Positions 39,101-51,500 of a DNA stretch of 64,000 bases are shown piece after piece. This DNA comes from Tubiluchus corallicola (lineage: Eukaryota > Priapulida > Priapulimorpha > Priapulimorphida > Tubiluchidae). The stretch spans positions 65,001 through 129,000 of the forward strand of contig JAQGDQ010000214.1 of NCBI GenBank assembly GCA_030141605.1, written 5' to 3'. Each line of letters starts with the position of its first letter. The stretch's first letter is position 1. The position numbers and the translations under genes are program-made. Under the pieces are notes generated by a model that did not search any database, had not been told where the DNA came from, and saw only the letters and a list, made by a program, of their open reading frames with translations.

Positions 39101-42100
39101 TTTCTTTACCTCCAAAGTCGGCTACGACAGCATGACCATTTTCGTCCAGCAAAATATTGTGGCTGTTAAGATCACGGTGTATAATTGGCTGAGGTAGATT
39201 ATGGAGATACTCCATGCCTCTAGCCACGTCCAAGGCAATGTCAAGCTTGGACCGAATGTCAATCAACCGCTTCTGTTCATGTATTATATTGAAGAGTGAT
39301 CCACCCGCTACATATTGTGTGACTATAGCAAATTGCTAAAGAAGAAATGACAACAATTATATTACAGTGATTATAACGAAGTAATAATTTACTTCCATTT
39401 ACGGCATAACCAATTAATCTGTGATTATGGCATCTCTGATTATTTAGCAATACTAACACTGGGATCTTCTAAACACGCTCCAATGAAGGTGATCACACAT
39501 GGGTGGTTCAACTGGCAGATAATGGAAACTTCTCGACAAAACATATCAACGTCAGATTTAGCGCAAAAAGTATTGGCACGATATCTAAAACGAGAAAATG
39601 AAAACTGTTACTTCTTCATTTTTATCTGATTATATTTCACATAACAATAAAAAATAACAATAGTTTGAAAAACAGTAAAATTTTTAGACACTGTTATAAT
39701 TAAACATGAAGACTAAAATCTACATAAAAAATGGCGGGAAGTGAACAAAATGGCTCTCAACTATTTAAAGCCAATGATCCAGTAATATTTAAAACCGGGA
39801 ATGAATTTTACTTTCTTTGTTGTTTAGTTCTTCTATTCAAGAATAAATAATAGATTTATATATCAGGTGGCGCAAAAAAATGTGCCAAAGTTTCCATCGT
39901 GATATTACAAAAGGAAAATAACGGAATCGCCCGGGAATTATCTCACTGATGTTACAGATGCACTTGTGTATAAAAACCTGTATATTTAGATCACTACCTT
40001 TGATTTTTCCAAAGATACAGAAGCTTTATATTAACAAGTCAAAAAATAAATAAATGCCAGAAAAAATTAGTATGTTACAATTGAGCAAGTGCTCTATGTG
40101 TCAGCCATTTTCAACACCAACTAGACAAGAGTATTTCTTTCAACAACTGACACAAGTTTCTGACTGTTTTAATGGCTGTTTGCTGCTCAACTTTTGCTTT
40201 TAGTACCTTTGCATAAAACAGCTCTTTAAGGGAATTCCAGATATTGAAATCTGGAGGATGAAGTCCTACTTTTTTTTATTAATCTTTATCAGTACTTTAT
40301 TTTCTGTAGTGAAAACTTACATGCAAACGGGTTAATTTCTTCATTGTTCTTATACACCAACATGGTTGTTCTTCAATTATTGACTGTGACATTGTTCCGG
40401 CATTTAAATTTTTACAAGCAAACATTTTTCGGCCATAACTTAAAAAATACTAAACCTGTAAACTTGTAGCTACCAAAAGCTAATTTACTGTAATATTATG
40501 CAGTGGCAATTTAACTTTTTAGGGCACTTACTTCTATTATTATTATAATCTAAACTTTGGGACATTTTTTCTGTACCACCCAATAAAATAAATAAGAAAT
40601 TAAAATTATGTGATATTTTAGAACAGACAAAATGTTCACATGCTTACCGTTTGATTGCAACTGTTTTACCCTTGTACTTCCCCTTATACACCTTGCCAAA
40701 TGAACCACTGCCAATTGCTTCATTGCATTCAATGTCATTTATATTCAGGTGGAAAGCATGAGGTAGTGAAGCTCGCAACTGCAGCACAAATGCTTTTTCT
40801 GCAAAAAACTATTATTATTATTAATCTTATTTAATTGTGATTTCTATAAACAGAGCAAATAAAAGTTTACAGTGCATTATAAAAACTAGTGAGATAAAAT
40901 ACATGACAAATAAGCAATTTCAGGCATCACAGGTTATGTTTATGTTTATGTTTTTAACTTATGTCTCTACTTTTATATAATATATTAGTCTGTGTGTGTA
41001 GGCTTGCATGAATTTATAAAGAGATTCTAAATGGATTTTACTTTTCCCTTTCAAACGTATTAGTATTAGTATTGATGATCAGCAGCGGCTCATGTATAGG
41101 TACTGCTGAACTGTAGCACCCCCTATTTTCACTCAATATTATCGATAATATTCAATATAATAAGTCTCTTTCTTAGTTCTTTTACACTTGTACGGAATCA
41201 GAGCATGTGAGGGTAGTATGTTTGCTTCACAGCAAAGGCGGCGTTTGGCTGTTATGCGCATGTGGCAATGCGCACATGTGTGAGCGCAGATAGAAAAAGC
41301 ACTGTCGCGCACACAGTTTGATGTCAGTTCATACGTGCTTACCGTGAATGGATTACACTTGAAATGCGACAATTTAGGCTATTAGTAAGCAAAAAACTTT
41401 TTTTTGGTTAAGTTTTTATCAAGTTTATGTATAAACTTTCATATGTTTGTTTGTTTGAACTTACAATTACAAATTACAACATTCAAAAATACATGTTTGT
41501 TTTGTTTTACACAGTATTAAATTTAACAAAGGCTAATAATTCCCTGAAGCAGCAACCCCAGTAATTTTACCTATGAGCCGCCACTGTTCATGATACATCA
41601 ACATTTTTAGTGAAAATATTAAATCAACTATCTTGATTTATACACAAGTAAAAAAACTGGTAACTGCTAGTGCAAACAGAGGTCTATTTTGTGCTCATTG
41701 TAAAAAAGTCACAATGATAGTAATAATGATGGTAGAAAACCTTTGGTCATGCTGCGCAGCTTCCCTAGAGGAGAAGGTACAGTAACATAGGAACCATCGC
41801 CAACTGCCGAGGAATAATCGCCCTGAGGTGATTCGTCTTGCGGACGCTTGTGATGCTTCAGTAACGTCACAATGTCATCATGACCTACAAGAATGACAAA
41901 AAAAGTGAATATGAAGCAGTTAAACAGAAAACTGCAAAAGCTTAAGAGAATTTGATGTCATTGATGTTAGAGTAAAATGGCAAGAGCATGACTCAACAGC
42001 TAATATGAATCAGGTACACAGAAAACTGCAAAAGATTTAGACAATCAGATGCCATTGATGTTAGAGTAAAATGGCAAGAGCATGACTAACAGCTTCTGAA

Positions 42101-42528
42101 TCTTTGTTTACTTATGAAGTATGTGCAGCATGCAAAAACATCTAAGCAACTTTTCTCAAGAATACTTAACTATGGAAAAGCAATATGTGTGTGCAGTACT
42201 GGATATTATTTTTATTATCCTAGAAACTTTTTCTGAGATCTTACTAATTATAAAAGAATTTCTAGAAAACTTAAAACAAAAATTACTTTCACAACAGGCC
42301 TGAAATCATGTCTCACTTTGTATAAAATTTAACTGATTTATTATTTGCATTTGTAAATTTTTTTAGACGTAATGTAGTAAATGAGGTTTGACAAACAGTG
42401 CAACAGAGAAACAAGAAGGTATATTCGGAGGCTGCAGATTCCTAATCTCCATCGCAGTATATAATAATACTAAGTACACAGTACTTAATAATAATAGCAG
42501 CAGCAGCACCAACAGCAACAACAACAGC

Positions 42529-42579
<51 letters not shown>

Positions 42580-45500
42580 AACTGCAATTTATCAGAAACA
42601 GGCAAGTGGCAATGACGGTATTACTTAAGATATTATTAATGCAATGTTTTTGTTAGTAGTATGTACCTCGTTCATAAGCCCACATCAGACATGTCTGCTC
42701 TTCTTTTCTCTCACTTCCTCCACTCTGATCACTTGCATAAGCAGTCAGATTCAGGTCTGCGCCATGTTCCAGCAAAAACTGGACAACATCGATGTGACCA
42801 TGATAGCAAGCACTATGCAATGCTGAACACAGAAATATGAATTTAACAGCTATGATGCAAATATAACAATTATTATGACAAGGGCTAGAAAAGTCCTAAT
42901 CTGGGTAATCCGTTAGTGCAGTGACTAGCAGATGTGACAACAGTAGGTAACGCCACGCTCAGACTGGCGAGTTTTCTCTCGCGAATTTCCTCTTTGAGAG
43001 TAAATTTGCAATTGTGAACAGCTTTGCGAGTTCTGTCGGCAAGTTTTTGCAAACTCTCCAAGTGTTGCCGTGAGGTCACTCTCTTGTTGAGGTGCTTGTG
43101 ATCTTCAAAGAGGTATGTCTTTAATAAGCCAACAGATGTTTGGAAATGCATTTTACGGTCAATAAAACACATCTTTTCTTGTGTCTCACAAAACCCTTTA
43201 ATTCTTCTATTCATAAATGTCATGGCACTATTAAATTTACTGTCCGATCATGGCAGAACGCCAGACACTAGCACTACACTCGGCAAGATGCGAGTTCCAG
43301 CGAGGTGTAACGCTGCTCAGGTTGACGACAACTGAGCATCTGTGAACATACAGTGATTGGTGGTAATGAGCAACTGTGGTGCAAACAATGCTCAGGTTGC
43401 TGCGATTGATTGAAACTGGACAGATACCATATGCCACAGTAGAACACTAGCAACTTATTGGAAGCAAGTTGCATTGAATCGAGTTGCAAGCTTACTTATG
43501 TCGACTAGATATACTCAGAACTAGCAGCATGCCAGTTGCTCTCAGCTGTGTTGCGTCGCAAGGTAAAAACTTGCGACAGAACTTGCAAAGCTGTTGACAT
43601 TTGTGAGTTTACTTTAAGAGAAAACTTGCCAGACTGAACAAGCTGTAAAGGGTTTGCGATTCTCTTAATAAGGCTAAGAATACAGAAATATTCTTAATCG
43701 CAGGAGTAAGTTTATAAGGCTATTAAGAACTGTACCTGTATGTCCATCCTTTCCTGTGAAGTTAATACCAATGACATTTTGTTGCAACAAGAATTCTATA
43801 AGGTGAATACTTTTCCCATTAGTGCACGCCCTATCAAAGCAAAAATTATATTTTTAAAATATTCCCTGTTGGTGAAAATAAAACGAAAACGATGAACATA
43901 CTGTTCTGGTAATAATTATTCGTAGTCAAGTTATACACTTGTGCTATTGTGTAGATTTTAGAGTATATTTTTAAAGGTAAACGTGAAACTATAATTCCAC
44001 TTGTTTTTAATGATACTGCTGTATAAATAAACAAAAAACATAAACATTTCAAACGGCATAAGCATATCATACGCTGTTCAAATTTCGGGTTTTCACCTTT
44101 TGTATCGGAGGCTGAATACTGTGAATAATTTGACAGTATTAGTTTACACTTGTCCAAGAGATTTCTACTCTTTAAAATTGTAAACAAGAATAGTAGTACA
44201 AGGCTTTCCACAAAGTTCAGGCATTTCAAATAATTGTAAGTCTCCACTTAACTGTACAGTATTTAATTTAATTAGTTTTTAACTGTAGCTGAATAATTTA
44301 ATTCATTTGTCGGTGACATCAGCTCTTGCAGCTTGTACTTGTGTGTTTTTAAAATCTACCTAAAATAAATGCTTATCTTATTTTATCTTATAGTAAAATA
44401 AAAATACAAATCATGAATGAAAGTGTAAACATTTAAACAATTTGGTGTCAGTATTTTAATATCAGTGAATATCATATTGACTATCTTTGATGGGGTAACA
44501 CCACGAGATACAAATAAGTAAATGTTTACTCAAACTCCTTTCCTACTATCAATAAACACTTATATAAGACTTACGCATGAAAAGGTGTTTCACTGAATAT
44601 ATTTTCAATAGATAAACTGTCCACTCCAGCCTTAGTTATGATATAGATAGCTATCTCTTCTCTGCCACTATAGCAAGCTCTGCAACAACATTAGTGAAGT
44701 TACTGTAACGGTGATTACAACAACGAACCTGATCATCTTAACTATAATCAATAATTATGATAAATTAACCACTGTCTCCATCACAATGTCACTGTAGGCT
44801 ATCAGCATTTTCGTTCTAAAAAAACCAGAGTGATGTAAAAAAGGAAAGAATTTTCAATGAAATTTTACATGTTGTGGTTTCGAGTTTAATGTTAAAAGTC
44901 TATACGTACCAGAGCAAAATCAGGATGCAGTCCACATGCATTAGTAATTTTATACTTGCACACATCAAACAGTAAAGTTCAGGTAACATGCTCTGCAATA
45001 GTAAAACGACTATAAACAATAATTAGGAAGAGCAAAACTAATAAAATCCTCATGATAATAAACCTTTCACAGTTTCAGCGATTGATGCTGATCGTGAAAA
45101 GATCAAAAGGTTAAGTGTACCAGACAATGCATTTGTGTACCCTTGTAATAGTAAGTTTTACAATTAGTTAGAACCTTACCTAGTTTATTTTTTCTTATTC
45201 CCTAGAAAGATCCTGCTAGTAAATCGCTCTACACAAAGACTGATGCATACTTAACTAAAGCCCACTTAAAACTGAACTGATGTGGCAGATGGCTTTGCTT
45301 TACCCACATGTCACGTGATGGTTGTAGTTAAGACACGTTGCTGTGGTACACTTAATCTTTGACATACAGCAATTACACATGTGCAAAACGAAACTGTGAA
45401 AAAGCTTATTAACTTCAATCCTTGAATGTCATAAACAGCCCGCTAATAATGTCCCCCAATTGGACAAATTCAATTTTGCTGCATTTTGCAACTACATCGC

Positions 45501-48500
45501 CTCCGTAAGCGGTCCACAGTGGCCATTCTAAAACCCATCATTTCACAAAGACAAAAACTACAAGAAAATCACTGCCACTCTTACTGCTGTATAAAACAAT
45601 TAAATTATGCACTTTAATATTGTGTTAATAAAGTTAGTTAAGAATTTTGAACTGACATCTAGCACATACCACAGGCACCTATTAGTAAGTTAGTTAGGCT
45701 ATTTGTCATAAACAATGGTTTAACTTGCATTTTAGTTATCAAACATATAAGTTTGTTTATTCCACAAATATAGCGGTTGCTTAATAATGATTATGCTCAT
45801 TGTGTTACAGACTCTCTACAATGATAATAAAACATTGTTAATATTAGCTACAGGTTTTTATAGACATGCTACCAATTTTACAATAAGAGTAGCTAATCTC
45901 TAATAGCGCTGTAATAATACATCTATCGTACGTATCATGATACTAGCCTAAGGATACGATGTGTATACACTTGAGTTAACGTTTGCACCTGTTTCTTTAT
46001 AAATAAAAAATGATTTAGAATTTTTAGTTTTAGGATTGCTAGATGCTAAAATAACTCGATTAATTGCTTGATTTTCATTCACTACTTTGTAATGTGTAGG
46101 CTAACATATGTCTCTGAGGCATATACGCTTTAATGTGCAAAGACAACTTAAAAACAAGAAAAAACACAACTGCAAAAAGAAATTATGCTGCTACTAAAAT
46201 TGCAAGAAAATCATTTTGCATTAGTTATTTTTATTACAAAATGCGAAACAAACTCTTTAACTTGTCACAGATCACCAGTTAACTTACAGATGCAGTGGAG
46301 TGTCACCATACAAATTAGCAGCATGTGCATCGGCACCGTAGTCAGAATCAAGCAGTAAAGTAACGACATCAAGATGACCGGCTTTGGAAGCAAAGTGTAA
46401 TGGAGTATGCTCCTCATCGTCTTTTGCGTTTGCTGCAACAGTGAATCCTGTTTTCTAATTTCACTTTTGGAGATTTCGCACATAAACAACAAAAAACAAA
46501 TAAGAATAAAATGAACAAATCAGAGTGCTGCAAAGCTGATATAAATTTACTTTGCAAATTTTTTACAGATGAAAGTAACTGCCACCCCGCTTAGCAAAGA
46601 CATGAGTATTTATTCAGGCAGAGTTGTCTGCAACATTTCAACCTTAACATGAGCACGATCACCAAAGTTATACCTAATAAAAACATTGTAATTGTAATAT
46701 TTATTTGCATATATATACAAAATATTTTTACAAAATTTATCCAAAAAAACCCACTGAATTTCTACATATTACACATAATAAACAATATTTCGTTGGTTTG
46801 CGAGAATTAAAGAGGAACTTTGTGTATTCTGAACACGATGTATAAAAATGCACATCCAGGTCAAAAAATCTACATTATGAAAGGCAAAGAAAACAATTTC
46901 TAATTACTAAACTTACATATTGTCTAGTACATTGCCAAATGACTAAAAATTTAATGTTATGTAGACCACACAATTCATTTTTTGATCTGCACATGGCAAT
47001 AAGAGAAACAAAGATGAAAAGCATTACACTCATATATCAGTCTGCCGGCCTCGCTTTTATGGATATCGGAAAAATGGGACAAAGTCTGGACCACTAAAAG
47101 TCCTGCAACACTACAGACACAGTCATCTGTTTTGCGAGCTAACTGCTAATTGGCGGGTCATCACTTTGCTTACATTATTACAAAAGTCAACTAATTAGCG
47201 TATAATGACACGCGTGTAGCTTGTATGTCAGTTATGGGCCATCCTAGCTGTTCTTGAGACAATTAGTGTATTGATTCTACATTAGCATGAATCTAATACA
47301 CGGTGCCTACTGTATTAGCTTAGTATCGGTGAACACAGACAATAGGCCCACTTTAGACCAGCAAACAGAAATATTAGGGAATTTTCATCTTAAGCATTCG
47401 ATTTTCCCATCACCAGTCAGTTTTTTAGAAGTGCTGCTTTTCCCCTTTAATTAAAAAATCAAGTTAGTTTATTAGCCAGTGTGAAATTACAACTTCAGAT
47501 CCAATGTGGCACATGTACCACAGCATTTTTAGTACCACAAGCTGCAGCACAGAGTATTATATAATAACATTTACCATTATGAAAAATAATCAATAGCAGA
47601 ATCTCTAAAAAATTCTACTACAATCTAAACTTATACTGATACTCAAAGCTCATACCATCAGCATACGCTTCCAACAGCATCTCACATATTTTCACATAAC
47701 CTTTAGCAGAAGCCAGATGTAGTGGAGTATCACCAACGGCACCTCTCGAGTCCACCTCTGCACCTTTTGCCAATAGAATTTCCACCACCTGGAAAAAGTT
47801 TACCTGAAGTAGAGTAGCTAATTACCAGCATCTCTGTATGTGAAATTTGTAACATTTTAGTTCCATTTAAAAACAAGATGAAATTCATTTTGAAAAATAA
47901 GGGATAAATATTTCTTGGACAACTAACACAAAGCAATAAAAAGGAATGTCGCTACATATTCCTACATAGTCCAGTAAGAACAAAAAACGTTTGACGAGCA
48001 CAATTACATTGCATATCCTACAGGAAATCATAAACAAAGTGCTTGAATTGCATATCACAGTTAATATAACAAAAGGCATTCAAGAGTATTTAAGTTTTCC
48101 CAATATCCTAATCTTTACAGATCATTTTGAAACCAACTGCATCATCTAAGGTGGTTAAAATGTTTACTACATGTATTTCGAAATTACACTATTCAAACAA
48201 AGTACGTAAATTCTCAGAAATTTGCTTTTTAAATAATTTAAGACACTTAACAGTTCATTTTCTACCACGCCTTATAATTTTTTTATAATAAGACATTTAA
48301 CAAAAATTGTATGTTAGCTATTTATCTTATAACTCAGCTGTTACTTGATAAAACTATTAATTATTCTGCTCAATTATGTCACATGCACGTCACAGCATAA
48401 AATGAACAATCAACAAACCACTGTCTGTCTGTCTTACTTTATCTTGCCCGAAGAATGATGCCATGTGCAAAGCTGAAAACATGATCATGTCGCGTGTTTC

Positions 48501-51500
48501 TAAAGAAACTCCCCGTTTTAATAACAACCAAACAACCTAGAAATAATCATTAAATACAGTAACTATTTACTCTAAAGACGAGAAGTCATTAATGCTAAGT
48601 GCTTGGTATTTCACAAAAAACTCACATATATTGGTACAAAATGTCTTTGCACATATAGTTGTAAAACATCTCAAAGTCATCTATGAAACAAACTGTTATG
48701 GTTAATCTTAAAGTACGTTACGAAATCAAATAAACAAGCTATAAAATCGTATAAAACCACGAAATCTATAAGAAATAATAGTTAGTTTTACTTCCATTTA
48801 CTACAGTATTATTAATATTTGGTAGGCAGGGCTTGGCATTGAAATCGTATTACTAATGGCGCACTGACATGTGATAGGTGCACTAGTTTGCCATATTTTA
48901 GATATGGAATTTATAAATTTGCAGTGCTTTCAGATTGTTGCAGCCTTGAATTCTGTGTGGCGCTAATGAAACTATTCTTTCCTGAATTATATTGTGGTTT
49001 TATGCAATTAAAAACCTAAGGAAACTTTGTCACTTGTTAGTTAACATTTTAACCTAAAACGATGAAATTCGGGTGTTGAAAAACTTAACTAATAATCCTA
49101 AGAAATCATATTTCATTTGTCGATACCACATTTGCAGTTCATTATTTGTGTCAAGTGAAACTTGAAAGTAAAAAAAAAGTTTGAAATTATCAAGCAAATG
49201 TGCTTACATTTAACTGACACAAATGTTTGTTTTACTATGTATTTTGCTGAAACATGGTATACCTTAAAATCAACCAAGTCTTAACAGCAAAAACAGTAGT
49301 GTTGATACAAATATTACATCCAGGTTTGGTAAGAATAATTATAAAAAGATATAATAACTTTTTGAGTGATATTTCTATCAATGGCACATCTTTTTTTGAC
49401 TAATGTGTTACTATAAGTAAGCAATAACAACCTATACAACTTTTTTCACATCTGCGAAACTCCAGTGCAAAAGATAACCTTACAAAAATTAAAGACCGTG
49501 TATCAGTCACCTTCAGACAAAATTCTGATAGCAAAATTCTTGACATACAACACAAAAGAAATCTACTTCCAAAAGATTCATTGTTTATCTTTTATCATCT
49601 TAAAAGCTTAAAATTTGTTCAATCTATGGCAGGCAAAACTGAGAGCCAGGCAAATAATCTGACAAACATGCATTACTTTGGTAGTTGGTTCAACTTTAAA
49701 CTCTTTTATGTAACCACATACTAGTCAAGCCAGTAGTTTCAAGAGGAGAAAAGAGTAATATGACCAACAAACTAAAATCACAAAAAATAAACAGTAAAAT
49801 ATGATAATAAATTTGTACACAATACCTCTGCATGTCCACACATGGCTGCAATATGTAATGGAACTACACCAGAGAATCCAGCTTTTGATAAACCAATATT
49901 GCCTGAATAATCCAGCAGAGCTTTAACCAACTGAGGATCACCCTAAGTTTCAGTAACAAAAAATGATTTAAATACTTTACAGTTCTATGAAAGCACGAGA
50001 AAAGCAATCACAGCTATACTAATTAGCGTATTGTCAAAAGTGTGATAAACTCACATACAATTAATGTCTACACAAAAATCATTTACGAAAGTAAAACACA
50101 GTTAAAATTAGAAATAAGTCCCCTGTGTGATCAGGGCCAGAACTAGATGTGGCAAGCAGGGGGGGGGGCGCAAAAATTTTCTGGGGGGGGGGGGGGGCGA
50201 GGTATCCGAAGTGGTTAAATAATGGTTAAGCCAATTTTTACCCCTTTTATACTGCATGCAGGCCTATAATTAGCGTGTGTAGGACGACGTAGCGGACAAA
50301 GCAATAATGAGAAAATTAACTCTCAGTTAACCTAATGTTATTAATGTGCCTCTAACTAAAGTGTTTTTTACAGAAATTTATCATACGCAAGTTTTAAGAA
50401 GATAATACACTGAAGCTACCAAACATTTTTTTACCTAATTCTAATTCATATTGAAAATAATTACGTGCGAACTGCAATTTTCACTGCAAAAAAATTATTT
50501 GTCCGATTTTGCAGGGGGGGGGCGCAAATTTTGACAAGGGGGGCGCCCCCCCTTCGCTCCCCCCTAGTTCCGCCCCTGTTTGTGATATAAGTGAAACTTT
50601 GTCTATTTATACCTTGTATGCAGCAAGATGTAGAGCAGTGAACCCACTTCGGCTAACAGCAGAATGGTCAACACCTTTAGCAGACAATAGGTGGACAAGG
50701 TCGCTTGAACCTAATTTAAAGAAAAACAAGACATTAATGTGTAGCAATATGCAAGGAAAAGACAATACACCAACTAGAATAAGTGCAATATTGCTTATAC
50801 ACGTAATTATAAGTATTACATTTTATTTATAATAACAAGCGCCTCACAAATGTTCTTTGTAAAATGTATTTTATTAAAATAAGACTTTAACATTATCTGA
50901 ATAAATAAACTTGGTTACCGTATATGCTCGCATATAAGCCGAATTTAGAACTATAAAATACAATACTGAAATCAGGGGGTCGACTTATATGCGCATGAAA
51001 CAAAATGAACACAAGGACAGACACTAATGCCAATTTTCCAGCCACACATTTTCATCGTTATCTGACTCTTTATTTGGTTGTGTGTCACCAGTGGTGTATT
51101 GGAGAGGGATCGTGGGGGATCGCCGTCCACCCACTTTTTTTTTTAGAAAAAATTCACATTTCAATAAATGTCTGCTTTTTGTATTCATTAGATAAAAAAT
51201 ATTAAAAATGTATACGGGTTTAATATTAAATCTACTTGTTTTCATTTTTTCAAAAAACGGTTTTAAATAATGTCAATTTCTTTCAAATTTGTGAATGTAA
51301 AATGGTAAGTCTTGAGACTAGCCGTCCACCTACTTTTTATTTAGCAATACACCACTATGTGTCACCAGTTGCGAGCCGTAACCAAGCTACAGCTAGTGGT
51401 GAAGCCGACGTCATCAGCCAATTGGTAGGCAGCGCGTGGGGAGACAAACCATGAACCAATTTCTATGAACCAAAAATACGCAATTAACAAAATGTGAAAA

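Noticed and set aside
42885-43489. Overlapping minus-strand ORFs of 66-112 residues
   Set aside because: They lie inside the GCGAGTT transposon copy and show no recognisable domain.
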